Shown: positions 31,930 to 41,449 of the stretch, piece by piece | How positions within the stretch are numbered: the stretch's first letter is position 1 | How the letters are laid out: the number at the start of each line of letters is the position of its first letter | From: Lactobacillaceae bacterium AF64-9pH9TA | GTDB lineage: Bacteria > Bacillota > Bacilli > Lactobacillales > Lactobacillaceae | DNA: 64,000 nucleotides | Assembly: GCA_027681045.1 (NCBI GenBank) | Contig: JAQDCK010000005.1 | Location: 62,001-126,000, forward strand | Reading direction: 5' to 3' | Position numbers and translations under genes: made by a program | Notes under the pieces: model-generated | Told to the model about the DNA's origin: nothing | Seen by the model: the letters and a program-made list of their open reading frames with translations, nothing else | Databases searched by the model: none

Positions 31930-32487
31930 TTAATTGTAACGGTTCATTAAGTACTGGGCGTCTTTGCCGGCAATAAAGTCGTCAATGATCTGGTCGACCT
32001 TGGCAAAGCTGGCTTCCAGCTCCTTTTGCTGGTCGGGGTTAAAAGGAGTCAGGACCCAGGAAACCACGCTCTGCTTGTCCGGGTGCCGGATGCCGATCTT
32101 AAGGCGGTTGAACTTCTCAGTCCCCAGGCAGGCAATGATGCTCTTGATCCCATTGTGGCCGCCCGACTTGCCGCCAGCCCGGATCCGCAGCTTGGCGATT
32201 GGCATGTCCATGTCGTCATGGATAACCATGATGTCGCTAGGGTCGATCTTGAAGAACTTGGCTGCCGCGCCCACGGCCCTGCCGGATTCATTCATGTAGG
32301 TCTGCGGCTCCATGAAGATCACGTCCTCGCCTGCCACTTTCTCCTTGGCGTAGAGGGCCGTAAACTTGTCACGGTTCAGGCACAGGCCCTTTTCAGCTAA
32401 ATAGTGGTCCAGGGCCATGAAGCCGGTATTGTGTTTGGTTTTTTCATATTTAAGGCCGGGATTACCCAAAGCAACGATTAATTTCAT
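31930..32487 (-). CDS. pth: Peptidyl-tRNA hydrolase
   Basis: 185 residues. It has LGNPGLKYEKTKHNTGF with the catalytic histidine (about 19), PQTYMNESG and HDDMDMPIAKLRIRAGGKSGGHNG(I). It releases tRNA from dropped-off peptidyl-tRNA. ATG 32487 follows GAGGAG; the upstream TTG/GTG codons lie in or before that site. First gene of the minus-strand operon, divergent from the CBS-domain gene. Confidence 0.96.
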   Translation of the reverse strand: MKLIVALGNPGLKYEKTKHNTGFMALDHYLAEKGLCLNRDKFTALYAKEKVAGEDVIFMEPQTYMNESGRAVGAAAKFFKIDPSDIMVIHDDMDMPIAKLRIRAGGKSGGHNGIKSIIACLGTEKFNRLKIGIRHPDKQSVVSWVLTPFNPDQQKELEASFAKVDQIIDDFIAGKDAQYLMNRYN

Positions 32488-32589
32488 CAAAAGTCTCCTC
32501 ACTTGCTATATCTTAATAATTTTAGCACAACTGGCAAAAATCTTACGCTTTCCTGCCTTTTAACCTGTCTTTAATTTTTATTTTCTCCA

Positions 32590-32598
32590 TGCTATAAT
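32590..32598 (+). promoter_or_regulatory. Extended -10 promoter of the CBS protein gene
   Basis: TGCTATAAT with a consensus hexamer and the extended TGn motif; no good -35 box 17 bases upstream (TTTAAT), so the extended -10 probably carries it. Confidence 0.6.
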
Positions 32599-32656
32599 GT
32601 GAAAGTATGAGACAAGAAAACATTTACATGTAAATCCACATAACGGAGGTTCTCCT

Positions 32657-33355
32657 ATGTTAATCAAATCACTGGTCATCAAAAAAGACTACCTGACGTC
32701 TGTCAACGAACACGCTACCCTGGAAGAAGCACTGAAGGTGCTGGAAAGCTCCGGCTACCGCTGCGTGCCGATCCTGGATGACAGCGGCAAGATCTTCCGC
32801 GGCAACATCTACAAGATGCACATTTACCGCCACAAGTCCCAAGGCGGGGACATGAGCCTGCCGGTAACCTACCTCTTGAAGAACGCCACCAAGACCATCA
32901 AGATCAACGCGCCATTCTTCCAAGTCTTCTTTACCATCAAGGACTTGCCTTACATTGCTGTTTTGGACACTGACAACACCTTCTACGGCATCTTGACCCA
33001 CGCCCGCCTGCTGGACATGCTGTCCTCAGCCTGGAACGTCAAGACCGGGGCTTACGTCTTGACTGTCTTGTCAACCAACGACAGCGGCAACTTGACCAAG
33101 ATGACCAAGATCATCGCCAAGTTCGTCAACCTGGCCGGGGCCATGACTCTGGACGCGCCAGCCAGCGAATTTGACGGCAAGTACGTCCGCCGGACCCTAT
33201 TCACCTTGCCGCAAGGGACCACGGAAACTGAACTGAAGGCTATCTGCAAGAAGCTCAAGGCCAAGGGCTTCCCAGTCGTTGCCGTTGAAGACCTGGCTGC
33301 CGGCATGAACATCATGAGCGAAGAAAAGCCAGGCGTCTTCTTGAACGAAGAATAA
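32657..33355 (+). CDS. CBS-domain protein with C-terminal ACT-like domain
   Basis: 232 residues. Two CBS motifs are visible: residues 5-60 (SVNEHATLEEALKVLESSGYRCVPILDDSG) and about 75-135 (PYIAVLDTDNTFYGILTHARLLDML). Residues 140-220 look like an ACT fold. This architecture resembles the cyclic-di-AMP-binding CbpB/DarB-type proteins; ligand binding here is inferred only. No enzymatic or membrane domain is attached, so it would act through a partner. The ATG has a strong ACGGAGG site. It is monocistronic, and codon use is strongly biased to host-preferred codons, which suggests high expression. Confidence 0.75.
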   Translation: MLIKSLVIKKDYLTSVNEHATLEEALKVLESSGYRCVPILDDSGKIFRGNIYKMHIYRHKSQGGDMSLPVTYLLKNATKTIKINAPFFQVFFTIKDLPYIAVLDTDNTFYGILTHARLLDMLSSAWNVKTGAYVLTVLSTNDSGNLTKMTKIIAKFVNLAGAMTLDAPASEFDGKYVRRTLFTLPQGTTETELKAICKKLKAKGFPVVAVEDLAAGMNIMSEEKPGVFLNEE

Positions 33356-33368
33356 GCAAAAGCATATT

Positions 33369-33402
33369 AAAAAACCTCCGAAGCAAAATTCGGAGGTTTT
33401 TT
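33369..33402. terminator. Bidirectional terminator between the CBS gene and alr
   Basis: Perfect 14-pair hairpin AAAAAACCTCCGAA / TTCGGAGGTTTTTT serving both converging genes. Confidence 0.92.
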
Positions 33403-33409
33403 CTTGCTC

Positions 33410-34540
33410 TTATTCGTTATCGTAAATCCGGTCCAGGCGGTCGTTAAACTGGCAGGCCACTTCATAGTGGATGGTGTCCAGCCAGTCAGCTGCCCGGCGC
33501 AGGCTGTTTGGCGCTGCCGGATCAGCTGAGATCAGTTCAACTGGCGTGCCAGCCGGCACTTTCTTGGGCAAAAGAACCATGAACTGGTCCATGCAGACCC
33601 GGCCAACGATCGGGCAGTAAGTGTCCCCAACCTTGACCTTGAAGCCCTGAAACTTCCGGATCCAGCCGTCAGCGTAGCCAACCGGCACGGTTCCGATCCA
33701 TTCGTCTTCTTCTGCAATGTGGGTTGACCCGTAGCCGACCCCGTAGCCCTTGTGAATCTGCTTGACATAGGTCAGTTCACTGACAAAGGACATGGCCGGC
33801 TTAAGGGCAAAAGCAGGCTCTAAGTCCTGGCTGCCCGGGGCTGATGAAGGGTTGAGCCCATAGAGGCCAATCCCGAAGCGGACAATATCGCTGGCTACGT
33901 CCTTGTCAAAGAGGCTGGCCGCGGTATTGTCCACGTGGATCCACTTTGGCTTGACTGTCAGCAGGCTTTCCATGTGCTTGAAGCGCTTGACCTGGTAGTC
34001 AAAGTAGCTGGCATCAGCAGAGTCAGCGGAAGCAAAGTGGGTGAACATCCCTTCTACGAAGAAGGCATCATTGCCTTGCAGATATTCGTTGACTGCCTTG
34101 AAGTCTTCGTCTTCGCTAAAGCCGATCCGGCCCATGCCGGAGTCGATAGCCAGGTGGATCTTCAGCTGCAGGCCTTCCTTACGGAGTACCTTTTCCGCTT
34201 CCTTGAGCCAGTCCAGGCTGGACACCGGCAAAGAAATGTCGTTGGCGGCAGCCAGGGCGGCTTCTTCAGCCGGCTGCAGACCCAAGACCAGGATCGGCTT
34301 GACGATCTGAGCCCGGCGCAGTTCCAGCCCTTCATCCAGCATGGCCACGCAGAAGCCGTCCGCACCGGCTTCTTCCATCACCGGCGCCAGGCGTGCTGCC
34401 CCATGCCCGTAGGCATTAGCCTTAACCACGCAAAAGAGCTTCTGGCCCGGCTTCAAGTGGGCCTTGGCCTGCCGGGTGTTTTCCTTGATAGCAGCCAGGT
34501 TGATGTGCAGGGCTGCTGGTCGATTAACTGCTGTGATCAT
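33410..34540 (-). CDS. alr: Alanine racemase
   Basis: 376 residues. PLP lysine is in [12 protein letters not shown] (Lys 40), the catalytic tyrosine region in YGVGYGSTH, and GRVCMDQ and the C-terminal beta domain are present. It makes D-alanine for peptidoglycan and teichoic acids. ATG 34540 follows GGGAGG. Its first 17 bases overlap the end of acpS, so the two are translationally coupled. Confidence 0.95.
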   Translation of the reverse strand: MITAVNRPAALHINLAAIKENTRQAKAHLKPGQKLFCVVKANAYGHGAARLAPVMEEAGADGFCVAMLDEGLELRRAQIVKPILVLGLQPAEEAALAAANDISLPVSSLDWLKEAEKVLRKEGLQLKIHLAIDSGMGRIGFSEDEDFKAVNEYLQGNDAFFVEGMFTHFASADSADASYFDYQVKRFKHMESLLTVKPKWIHVDNTAASLFDKDVASDIVRFGIGLYGLNPSSAPGSQDLEPAFALKPAMSFVSELTYVKQIHKGYGVGYGSTHIAEEDEWIGTVPVGYADGWIRKFQGFKVKVGDTYCPIVGRVCMDQFMVLLPKKVPAGTPVELISADPAAPNSLRRAADWLDTIHYEVACQFNDRLDRIYDNE

Positions 34541-34949
34541 TTTTCCTCCCAGATAACAGGTGCGATAGTTTGCCGATCGCGCGGCGCCAGCCGGCCGGCT
34601 CTTCAAGCACGACCACGGCGACGATCTCGTGATCATCATGCGCGATGCTGGAAAAAATCCGCCCCGTAAAAATCCGCGACGTCGTTACGGGCGCGCCGGA
34701 CTCGGTCCTCAAGGTTTCCACGTCTTCAAAGGAAACTGCCTGGCCAATCCCGGTTCCCCAGGCTTTGGAGAAGGCCTCCTTGACAGCGAAGCGGCCGCCC
34801 AGGTACTCAATCTTCCGCTTATGAGTCAAGTCCTGGTACTGGGCAAATTCCCGGTCGGTCAGAACCTTTCGGGCAAAGCCGTCTCCTCGGTCAACGACCT
34901 TGGCGATCCGGTCCACCTCAATCTGGTCCACACCGATATTTTTGATCAT
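34524..34949 (-). CDS. acpS: Holo-[acyl-carrier-protein] synthase
   Basis: 141 residues against the usual 118-125. Metal and CoA ligands Asp 8 ([10 protein letters not shown]) and Glu 58 ([17 protein letters not shown]) are intact, and [17 protein letters not shown] is the normal C-terminal strand. About 22 extra residues (from about 120: [14 protein letters not shown]) follow, and the last ones are encoded inside the start of alr. It attaches phosphopantetheine to ACP. Gene order murF-cshA-acpS-alr is conserved. Confidence 0.93.
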   Translation of the reverse strand: MIKNIGVDQIEVDRIAKVVDRGDGFARKVLTDREFAQYQDLTHKRKIEYLGGRFAVKEAFSKAWGTGIGQAVSFEDVETLRTESGAPVTTSRIFTGRIFSSIAHDDHEIVAVVVLEEPAGWRRAIGKLSHLLSGRKNDHSS

Positions 34950-34984
34950 CTTTCCACCTCACGCTGTTTAAATAATAGCACAAA

Positions 34985-35022
34985 GAGAAAAGGGCCGGGA
35001 AAAAAGCCCGGTCCTTTTTACT
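34985..35022 (-). terminator. Terminator of cshA
   Basis: AAAAGGACCGGG / CCCGGCCCTTTT hairpin on the minus strand directly after cshA; acpS-alr then needs read-through or a promoter in the short gap after it. Confidence 0.75.
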
Positions 35023-35033
35023 TTTTTAAAAAT

Positions 35034-36479
35034 TTAGCCCTTCCGGCCGTGGATATTAAAGCCTGGCTTACGCTTCTTTCTGTCAAAATTGCGCTTGCCT
35101 TTGAAGTTCTTGTTCCCGCTCCGGCTGCGGCTACCGCGGCCGCGGCCGCCTGAGTGCTTGCCCCGGTAAGGGAGAGGCTTTTCAGGAGTGATGGTAACCT
35201 TGACCTCGCTGTCGTTAGAGAGCTCCTTCAGCAAAGCGGCCGCGATGTCTTCAGCTGAGTAGTTTTCCAGCAGCTTTTCCGCCGCGTCGTCATACTTGCT
35301 CAAATCCCCGCTCAACAGGTCGTCCACCTTCAAGACCGCCTGCTTCATCTGCCCGGCAAAGGCCTGGGCGTCTGTCGGCGGACGCAGAGGAGACATCTTC
35401 TTCTTGGTCAAGTTTTCGATAGTCCGCATGTAGCCGATCTCGTTTGGCGTCACGAAGGTCACGCTCATCCCACTCTTGCCAGCCCGGCCGGTCCGGCCAA
35501 TTCTGTGGACGTAGGAGTCCGGGTCTTGCGGAATGTCGTAGTTGTAAACATGGGTAACCCCGGAAATGTCCAGTCCCCGGGCAGCTACGTCAGTAGCTAC
35601 CAGAATGTCAAGCTCCCCTTCCTTGAAGCGCTTGAGCACCTGCATCCGCCGGGCCTGGGTCAGGTCGCCGTGGATGCCGGCCGCGTTGTAGCCCCGGGCA
35701 ACCAGGCCCCGGGTCAGTTCGTCAACCCGGCGCTTGGTCCGGCCAAAGACCACGGCCAGGTCCGGATTTTCCACGTCGATCAGCCGGCACATGGTGTCGA
35801 ACTTTTCGTTTTCCCGGACGCGGACGAAGTACTGGTCGATCAAATCAGCCGTCAGTTCCTTGGCCTTGATCTTCACGACTTGCGGGTCATCCATGAACTT
35901 TTCGCCCAAAGCCTGGATTGGCTTTGGCATGGTCGCGCTGAACAAGAGGGTCTGGTCCCGGTTTTCAGCATAGGTTAAGATGCTTTCGATATCCTGGATG
36001 AAGCCCATGTCCAGCATTTCGTCGGCTTCGTCCAAAACAACTGTCTTGACGCCGTCCAGCTTGATGGTCTTGCGCTTCAAGTGGTCCAAAAGCCGGCCAG
36101 GAGTCCCGACCAGGATTTCCGGCACCTTCTTCAAAGCCCGGATCTGCCGGCCAATGTCCGCCCCGCCGTAAACGACCTGGACCTTGGCCTTTTCGTCTCT
36201 ACCCAGGCGGAAAAGTTCTTCCTGGGTCTGGATGGCCAGTTCTCTGGTTGGCTCAATTACGATGGCCTGGATAGCTTGCTCCTGCTTGTCCAACTTTTGC
36301 AGGATTGGCAGACCAAAGGCGGCTGTCTTCCCCGTCCCGGTTTGGGCCTGGCCGATCACGTCCTGGCCGGCCAAGGCCAAAGGAATGGTCTGGGCCTGGA
36401 TCGGGGTGGCTTCTTCAAAGCCTAACCGCTTAATTGCCTTTAAGATATTGTCGTTCAATCCTAGTTCAGTAAATTTCAA
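35034..36479 (-). CDS. cshA: DEAD-box ATP-dependent RNA helicase CshA
   Basis: 481 residues. The Q motif (FEEATPIQAQTIP), Walker A AQTGTGKT, PTRELA, DEAD, SATMP, and the second-domain motifs including ARGLDISGV and HRIGRTGRAG are all in order. The last 60 residues are rich in Arg/Gly/Lys, typical of the CshA RNA-binding tail. In Gram positives it acts in RNA turnover and cold adaptation. It starts nine bases after the murF stop. Confidence 0.95.
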   Translation of the reverse strand: MKFTELGLNDNILKAIKRLGFEEATPIQAQTIPLALAGQDVIGQAQTGTGKTAAFGLPILQKLDKQEQAIQAIVIEPTRELAIQTQEELFRLGRDEKAKVQVVYGGADIGRQIRALKKVPEILVGTPGRLLDHLKRKTIKLDGVKTVVLDEADEMLDMGFIQDIESILTYAENRDQTLLFSATMPKPIQALGEKFMDDPQVVKIKAKELTADLIDQYFVRVRENEKFDTMCRLIDVENPDLAVVFGRTKRRVDELTRGLVARGYNAAGIHGDLTQARRMQVLKRFKEGELDILVATDVAARGLDISGVTHVYNYDIPQDPDSYVHRIGRTGRAGKSGMSVTFVTPNEIGYMRTIENLTKKKMSPLRPPTDAQAFAGQMKQAVLKVDDLLSGDLSKYDDAAEKLLENYSAEDIAAALLKELSNDSEVKVTITPEKPLPYRGKHSGGRGRGSRSRSGNKNFKGKRNFDRKKRKPGFNIHGRKG

Positions 36480-36488
36480 ATTGTTCTC

Positions 36489-37856
36489 CTATTTCAGTCT
36501 GTCGAGGACTCGTTCCAGGTGCATCCCGTGGGACCCCTTCAGCAAAACGATGTCCTGGCTGTGTATGTCGCTCTTTAAATCATCGATTAAATGGCTCATC
36601 TCGTCTTCTGGGTAGTAGTGCAGATTCTGCTGGCCGTACTTGTCCAGCAGGGCTTGGTAAAGGTGGTTCATCTCCGACCCGTAAAGGTAAAGGACGTTGA
36701 TCTTGTCCGGATCCAGGCATTCAGCCAGGCCCCTGTGCAGGTCAGCTGACCGACTGCCCAGTTCCAGCATGTCAGCCAAAACCGCGATCCGGCGGCCGCC
36801 TTCACTGACTGGAACCTGGCCAAAGGAGGCAGTCACGGCCTTAACGGCCGTTGGGTTGGAGTTGTAGATATCGCTCATGATATCTTCGCCGCAGTCGCCC
36901 TTTTCCCATTCCATCCGGTTGGCCGTTGGCACGAAGTTGGCCAGGCCAGCGGTAATCTCCTCGTCGCTTTCCCCGAAGTGGCGGCCAACCAAGATAGCGG
37001 CCATGGCGTTAGCCACATTGTGGCGGCCGATCATTGGAATTGAGAATTCCCGGTCAGTCCCGTTAATCTTGAAGAAGGAATGGTGCATGGTGCTACGGAG
37101 GTCACTGGCATGAATGCTGTCAGAGTCCGCGAAACCGAAGGTGGACTTGTCCTGGGAAAGCTTTGCGGCTCTTTCCGCCAGGAGGGGTTCATCGCCGTTG
37201 TAGATGAATTCGCCGTCTTCTTGCAAAAAGTCCGTGATTTCCATCTTGGCGTCGGCGATCTTGTCCCGGCTGCCGAAGAATTCGATGTGGGCTTCCCCGA
37301 TCATGGTGATGACCGCCACGTCCGGCCGGGCCAATTGGCTCAGTTCATGCAATTGGCCAGCCCGGTCCATCCCCATTTCCAAAACCAGGATTTCAGTGAT
37401 CGGCTTCATTTCCAAAATGGTCATCGGCACGCCGATTTCATTGTTAAAGTTGGCCTGGGTCTTGTAAACGTTGAAGCGCTTGGCCAAAACCGCCGCCACC
37501 ATGTCCTTGGTCGTGGTCTTGCCGTTTGAGCCGGTGATGCCGACCACAGTTGGATTGACCTTCTGCAGGTAGTAGCGGGCCAGATCCTGCATGGCCTTCA
37601 AGGTGTCGGCAACTTCTAAAACCGCGATGCCTTCCGGCTTGTTTGGGTGGCCAGCTTCCCACAAAGTGGCGCTGGCGCCGGCTTCAATGGCTGAACCCAC
37701 AAAGTCGTGGCCGTCTCTTTCCCCCTTAATCGGGACAAAGAGGGCGCCCTGGCTGATCTTTCTTGAGTCAAAGGCCACTGAGGTAATGACCGTTTCCGCG
37801 TCCCCTTCACAACTGGTATTTAAGGCTTGGGCGATTTCTGCCAACTGCATTTTCAT
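36489..37856 (-). CDS. murF: UDP-MurNAc-tripeptide--D-Ala-D-Ala ligase
   Basis: 455 residues. Mur ligase architecture: N-terminal UDP-binding domain, ATP-binding GITGSNGKTTTKDM (about residue 108), central ALEMGMDRAG-type segment and C-terminal domain with a YNSNPTAV motif. It adds D-Ala-D-Ala to the peptidoglycan precursor. ddl, which often precedes murF, is not adjacent. ATG 37856 has AAGGAG ten bases upstream. Confidence 0.95.
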   Translation of the reverse strand: MKMQLAEIAQALNTSCEGDAETVITSVAFDSRKISQGALFVPIKGERDGHDFVGSAIEAGASATLWEAGHPNKPEGIAVLEVADTLKAMQDLARYYLQKVNPTVVGITGSNGKTTTKDMVAAVLAKRFNVYKTQANFNNEIGVPMTILEMKPITEILVLEMGMDRAGQLHELSQLARPDVAVITMIGEAHIEFFGSRDKIADAKMEITDFLQEDGEFIYNGDEPLLAERAAKLSQDKSTFGFADSDSIHASDLRSTMHHSFFKINGTDREFSIPMIGRHNVANAMAAILVGRHFGESDEEITAGLANFVPTANRMEWEKGDCGEDIMSDIYNSNPTAVKAVTASFGQVPVSEGGRRIAVLADMLELGSRSADLHRGLAECLDPDKINVLYLYGSEMNHLYQALLDKYGQQNLHYYPEDEMSHLIDDLKSDIHSQDIVLLKGSHGMHLERVLDRLK

Positions 37857-37924
37857 TCCAATACTGCTCCTTGAGAATAAATTAACACTTAGTATATTAT
37901 ACGTTGTTTAGCGCTCTTCGCAAT

Positions 37925-37953
37925 AAAAAAAGCAACCCAAGCGGGCTGCTTTT
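37925..37953 (-). terminator. Terminator of rpmE2
   Basis: AAAGCAGCCC / GGGTTGCTTT hairpin plus T7 on the minus strand. Confidence 0.85.
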
Positions 37954-37969
37954 AAAGTAAAGAGAACGA

Positions 37970-38221
37970 TTAGTTCTTCTTGTTGAAGCCGTACTTCTTG
38001 TTGAAACGTTCGATTCGACCATCGGCTGCGGCAAACTTTTGCTTGCCAGTGTAGAATGGGTGGGAATCTGATGAAATTTCAACACGGATCAATGGGTAAG
38101 TGTTGCCTTCGAATTCAACAGTTTCTGATGACTTCAAAGTTGAGCCGGCAACAAACTTAAAACCAGTTGCTGAGTCCATGAAGCAAACTTCTTGATAATC
38201 TGGGTGAATACCTTGTTTCAT
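37970..38221 (-). CDS. rpmE2: 50S ribosomal protein L31 type B
   Basis: 83 residues: [23 protein letters not shown] (in part), [16 protein letters not shown] and [12 protein letters not shown]. The CxxC zinc pair of type A L31 is missing, which defines the zinc-independent B type. AAAGGAG precedes the ATG; upstream codons of the longer frame have no binding site. It sits alone between murF and murA. Confidence 0.96.
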   Translation of the reverse strand: MKQGIHPDYQEVCFMDSATGFKFVAGSTLKSSETVEFEGNTYPLIRVEISSDSHPFYTGKQKFAAADGRIERFNKKYGFNKKN

Positions 38222-38320
38222 AATTCTAAAACTCCTTTGCCATAGCCTTCTGCAGGCCATAGATTAATCGATTAACTCTAATATAGTACCACTATCCAGC
38301 CCGTTTGACAAGGGCCCAAG

Positions 38321-39592
38321 TTAATCTTCCACGTCCCGGATGACCACGTCAGCGCCCAGCTGGCGCAACTTTTCTTCCACCCGGTCATAGCCGCGCAAGA
38401 TGTTGCCGGCATTTTTGATCACCGTTTCGCCCTCAACCATCAGACCCGTAAGCATCAAGCAGGCCCCGGCCCGGATTTCGTCAGCGTGAACCACTGCCCC
38501 GCGCAGGCGGCTGCCCGGGTGAACCAGAATGATGTTGTTAACGACCGTGATGGAAGCCCCCATCTTCTGCAGTTCCGGTACATGCCGGGTCCGCTTCGGG
38601 TAGATCGGGTCGATGATGACCCCTTCCCCGGTCTTAGCCGTCAGCAAGAGCGGCGTAATTGGCTGCTGCAAGTCAGTCGCGAAGCCTGGGTAGGTCCCGG
38701 TCTTGACCTGGACCATGCGCAGGTCCCCGGCCGGGTAAACGAAGAGGGAGTCTTCATCAGTGTCAATCACCACGCCCATTTCTTCCACCTTGGCCAAAAA
38801 GGCGTCAAGGTGTTCAGCGATAATGTTATGGATCCGGATCCCGTTACCGATGCAGGCTGCCATGGAAATGTAAGTCCCAGCTTCGATCCGGTCAGGGATG
38901 ATCGTGTGCGACACCTTGGCCTCCAGGCGGTCAACCCCGTCGATTCTGATGGTGTCAGTCCCCGCCCCGCGGATCTTGGCCCCCATGTTGTTCAAGAAAG
39001 TTGCCAGGTCGATGATTTCCGGCTCCTTGGCCGCATTCTCGATCACCGTCCGGCCGCTGGCCGTGACTGAGGCCATGATGATGTTCATCGTTGCCCCAAC
39101 AGAAGCCATCTTCAGGTGAATCTGGGCCCCTTTCAACCCTTCATCAGGCGCGGTAATTACAATCTGCTCATTTTCATATCTAACGTCGGCGCCGAGGGAT
39201 TGGAAGCCCATAATGTGCTGGTCAATCGGCCGTGGGCCAATGTCATCGCCACCAGGAAAACCTACAACCGCCTTGCCAAAACGACCGAGCAAAGCGCCCA
39301 TAAAGTAGTAAGACGCGCGTAAGCTCTTAATCTTCCCAGCTGGCAGAGGACTCATCTTGATTTCAGTCGGGTCAATTTGCAGGGTCGTTTCGCGGAAGTC
39401 GCAGTGCACGTCCATTTCGCTCAACAAGTCCATCAAATTGTCAACGTCGGCAATCCGCGGAACTGATTCCAGGGTCACCGGCGTTCTCGACAGGATTGAG
39501 GCCGGAATCAGCGCTACCGTTGAGTTCTTCGCGCCGCCAATCCAGATGTCGCCTTGCAGGGGTTTCCCTCCGTGAATTATCATTTGCTTCAT
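38321..39592 (-). CDS. murA: UDP-N-acetylglucosamine 1-carboxyvinyltransferase, Cys-to-Asp active site
   Basis: 423 residues, EPSP-synthase fold. N-terminal GGAKNSTVALIPASIL (catalytic lysine region) and RASYYFMGALLGRFG are normal. The loop that in E. coli carries Cys115 (GGCxIGxRPxD) reads GGDDIGPRPID here, so the fosfomycin-reactive cysteine is aspartate at residue 116 (codon at 39245-39247). It transfers enolpyruvate to UDP-GlcNAc, the first committed step of peptidoglycan synthesis. It could be the MurA2/MurZ paralogue; the second copy is not in the window. Confidence 0.93.
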   Translation of the reverse strand: MKQMIIHGGKPLQGDIWIGGAKNSTVALIPASILSRTPVTLESVPRIADVDNLMDLLSEMDVHCDFRETTLQIDPTEIKMSPLPAGKIKSLRASYYFMGALLGRFGKAVVGFPGGDDIGPRPIDQHIMGFQSLGADVRYENEQIVITAPDEGLKGAQIHLKMASVGATMNIIMASVTASGRTVIENAAKEPEIIDLATFLNNMGAKIRGAGTDTIRIDGVDRLEAKVSHTIIPDRIEAGTYISMAACIGNGIRIHNIIAEHLDAFLAKVEEMGVVIDTDEDSLFVYPAGDLRMVQVKTGTYPGFATDLQQPITPLLLTAKTGEGVIIDPIYPKRTRHVPELQKMGASITVVNNIILVHPGSRLRGAVVHADEIRAGACLMLTGLMVEGETVIKNAGNILRGYDRVEEKLRQLGADVVIRDVED

Positions 39593-39712
39593 TTGGGAAA
39601 GTAGTCCTTTTCTTTTGTCAAATTATCATAATAATGTTAATAGATCTTCGTCAAAAAAACAAGAGAAGAGGTTTCTCTTCTCTTGTCACTATCTATTATT
39701 ATCGTACAAAAT

Positions 39713-41332
39713 TTAGAACTTGTCGACCTGCAAACCGCTGGCTGCCCCAATAAAGCCCTTGAAGAGCCCTTCTGGCCGGTTTGGCCGGCTCAGGAATTCC
39801 GGGTGGTATTGAGCAGCAACAAAGAACTTCTTGTCCGTGATTTCAACAATTTCCACCAGGCGGTTGTCTGGAGAAACGCCTGAGAAGGTCATGCCGGCCT
39901 TTTCAAAGGCTTCCCGGTACTTGTTGTTGAATTCGTAGCGGTGACGGTGACGTTCCTGGATGACTTCCTGGCCGTCGTAGCATTCCCGGGTCTTAGTGCC
40001 AGCCTTCAGCATGGCTGGGTACAAGCCCAGACGCAAGGTGCCGCCGATCTTTTCCTGGTCGCGCTGGTCAGCCATCAAGTCAATGATGTTGTTCTTGCAG
40101 TTTGGTTCTGCTTCAGCTGAGTTGGCGTCTTCCAGGTGCAAAACGTTGCGGGCGAATTCCACGCTGGCCATCTGCATCCCCAGGCAGATCCCCAGGAATG
40201 GAATGTCGTGTTCGCGGGCGTACTTGATGGAAGTGATCATCCCTTCCAGGCCCCGGGTGCCGAAACCGCCTGGCACGATCAAGCCCTGGCTGTCCTTCAA
40301 AAGTTCGGCTACATTGTCTTCAGTGATGTCTTCAGCCTGGATCTTTTCAACTTCGATCTTGCTGTTGTACAGGTAGCCGGCGTGCTGCAAAGCGTCGGTA
40401 ACAGAGATGTAGGCATCTTCCAGTTCGACGTACTTGCCGACAAGGGTGATCTTGGTCTTGTACTTCAAGCTCTTGGCCCGTTCGTCCATCCGGCGCCATT
40501 CGTCCATGTCAGCAACCGGCTTCGAGCTGTCGATGTGGAGGAAGTCAACGATCTTCTGGTCAACGCCTTGTTCCTGGTAGGACAGCGGCACGTCAAACAA
40601 AGATGGCGCGTCCAAAGATTCCACGATGTAGTCAACTGGAACGTCGGTGAAAGTAGAGATCTTGTCCTTCATTTCCTGTGGAACTGGCATTTCTGAGCGG
40701 AGAACCAGCATGTTTGGCTGGATCCCGATTGACCGCAGCATGGAAACTGACTGCTGGGTCGGCTTGCTCTTCAGTTCCTTGGCTGCCCGCAGGTAAGGAA
40801 CGAAGGTAACGTGCACGTACATAACGTTTTCTGATCCGACTTCCCGCCGCATTTGCCGGATGGCTTCCATAAACGGAGTTGATTCCATGTCACCGACCGT
40901 ACCGCCGATTTCGGAAATAACCACGTCAGTATCGGTCATTTGCGCTGCCCGCATGACCTTTTCCTTGATCATGTTAGTTACGTGCGGGATCACCTGTACA
41001 GTGCCGCCGTGGTAGTCGCCGCGCCGTTCACGCTGCAGGACTTCCTGGTAGATCTTGCCAGTCGTCACGTTAGAGTACTTGCTGGTTCTAACGTCGACCA
41101 ATCTTTCATAGTGGCCCAAGTCAAGGTCAGCTTCCGTACCGTCGTCAGTCACGAAAACTTCACCATGTTGGTAAGGGTTCATCGTGCCGGGGTCGATGTT
41201 GATGTATGGGTCGAACTTCTGCATGGTAACTTTTAAGCCGCGGTTCTTCAGCAAGCGACCAATGCTTGATGCAGTAATCCCTTTCCCCAATGATGAAACA
41301 ACGCCGCCAGTCACAAAGATATATTTGGTCAT
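39713..41332 (-). CDS. pyrG: CTP synthase
   Basis: 539 residues. The amidoligase domain starts [19 protein letters not shown] and contains the Walker-like loop; the glutaminase domain has [17 protein letters not shown] with the nucleophilic cysteine, and QYHPEF. It aminates UTP to CTP. ATG 41332 follows AAAGGAG. The leader has a promoter, GGGC start and terminator that fit CTP-sensitive control. Confidence 0.97.
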   Translation of the reverse strand: MTKYIFVTGGVVSSLGKGITASSIGRLLKNRGLKVTMQKFDPYINIDPGTMNPYQHGEVFVTDDGTEADLDLGHYERLVDVRTSKYSNVTTGKIYQEVLQRERRGDYHGGTVQVIPHVTNMIKEKVMRAAQMTDTDVVISEIGGTVGDMESTPFMEAIRQMRREVGSENVMYVHVTFVPYLRAAKELKSKPTQQSVSMLRSIGIQPNMLVLRSEMPVPQEMKDKISTFTDVPVDYIVESLDAPSLFDVPLSYQEQGVDQKIVDFLHIDSSKPVADMDEWRRMDERAKSLKYKTKITLVGKYVELEDAYISVTDALQHAGYLYNSKIEVEKIQAEDITEDNVAELLKDSQGLIVPGGFGTRGLEGMITSIKYAREHDIPFLGICLGMQMASVEFARNVLHLEDANSAEAEPNCKNNIIDLMADQRDQEKIGGTLRLGLYPAMLKAGTKTRECYDGQEVIQERHRHRYEFNNKYREAFEKAGMTFSGVSPDNRLVEIVEITDKKFFVAAQYHPEFLSRPNRPEGLFKGFIGAASGLQVDKF

Positions 41333-41355
41333 TGAGCTCTCCTTTGAAAAATAAT

Positions 41356-41384
41356 AAAAAAAGCTCCCTAGCAATTAGGGAGCT
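41356..41384 (-). terminator. pyrG leader terminator (attenuator)
   Basis: Minus-strand AGCTCCCTA / TAGGGAGCT hairpin followed by T6. Its 5' arm contains the pyrimidine run CUCCCU that could pair with extra 5' G residues. Confidence 0.9.
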
Positions 41385-41400
41385 AAACGCACATAGGGTG

Positions 41401-41439
41401 CCCAAGCAAAATAATAACGACTTTTCAGCCGCAAGTCAA
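41401..41439 (-). promoter_or_regulatory. pyrG promoter with GGGC start site
   Basis: TTGACT (41434-41439), 17 bases, TATTAT (41411-41416), then seven bases to GGGC whose first G is at 41403. A run of three Gs followed by C at the start site is the hallmark of reiterative-transcription control of pyrG in Gram positives. Confidence 0.75.
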
Positions 41440-41449
41440 GGACAAAATC

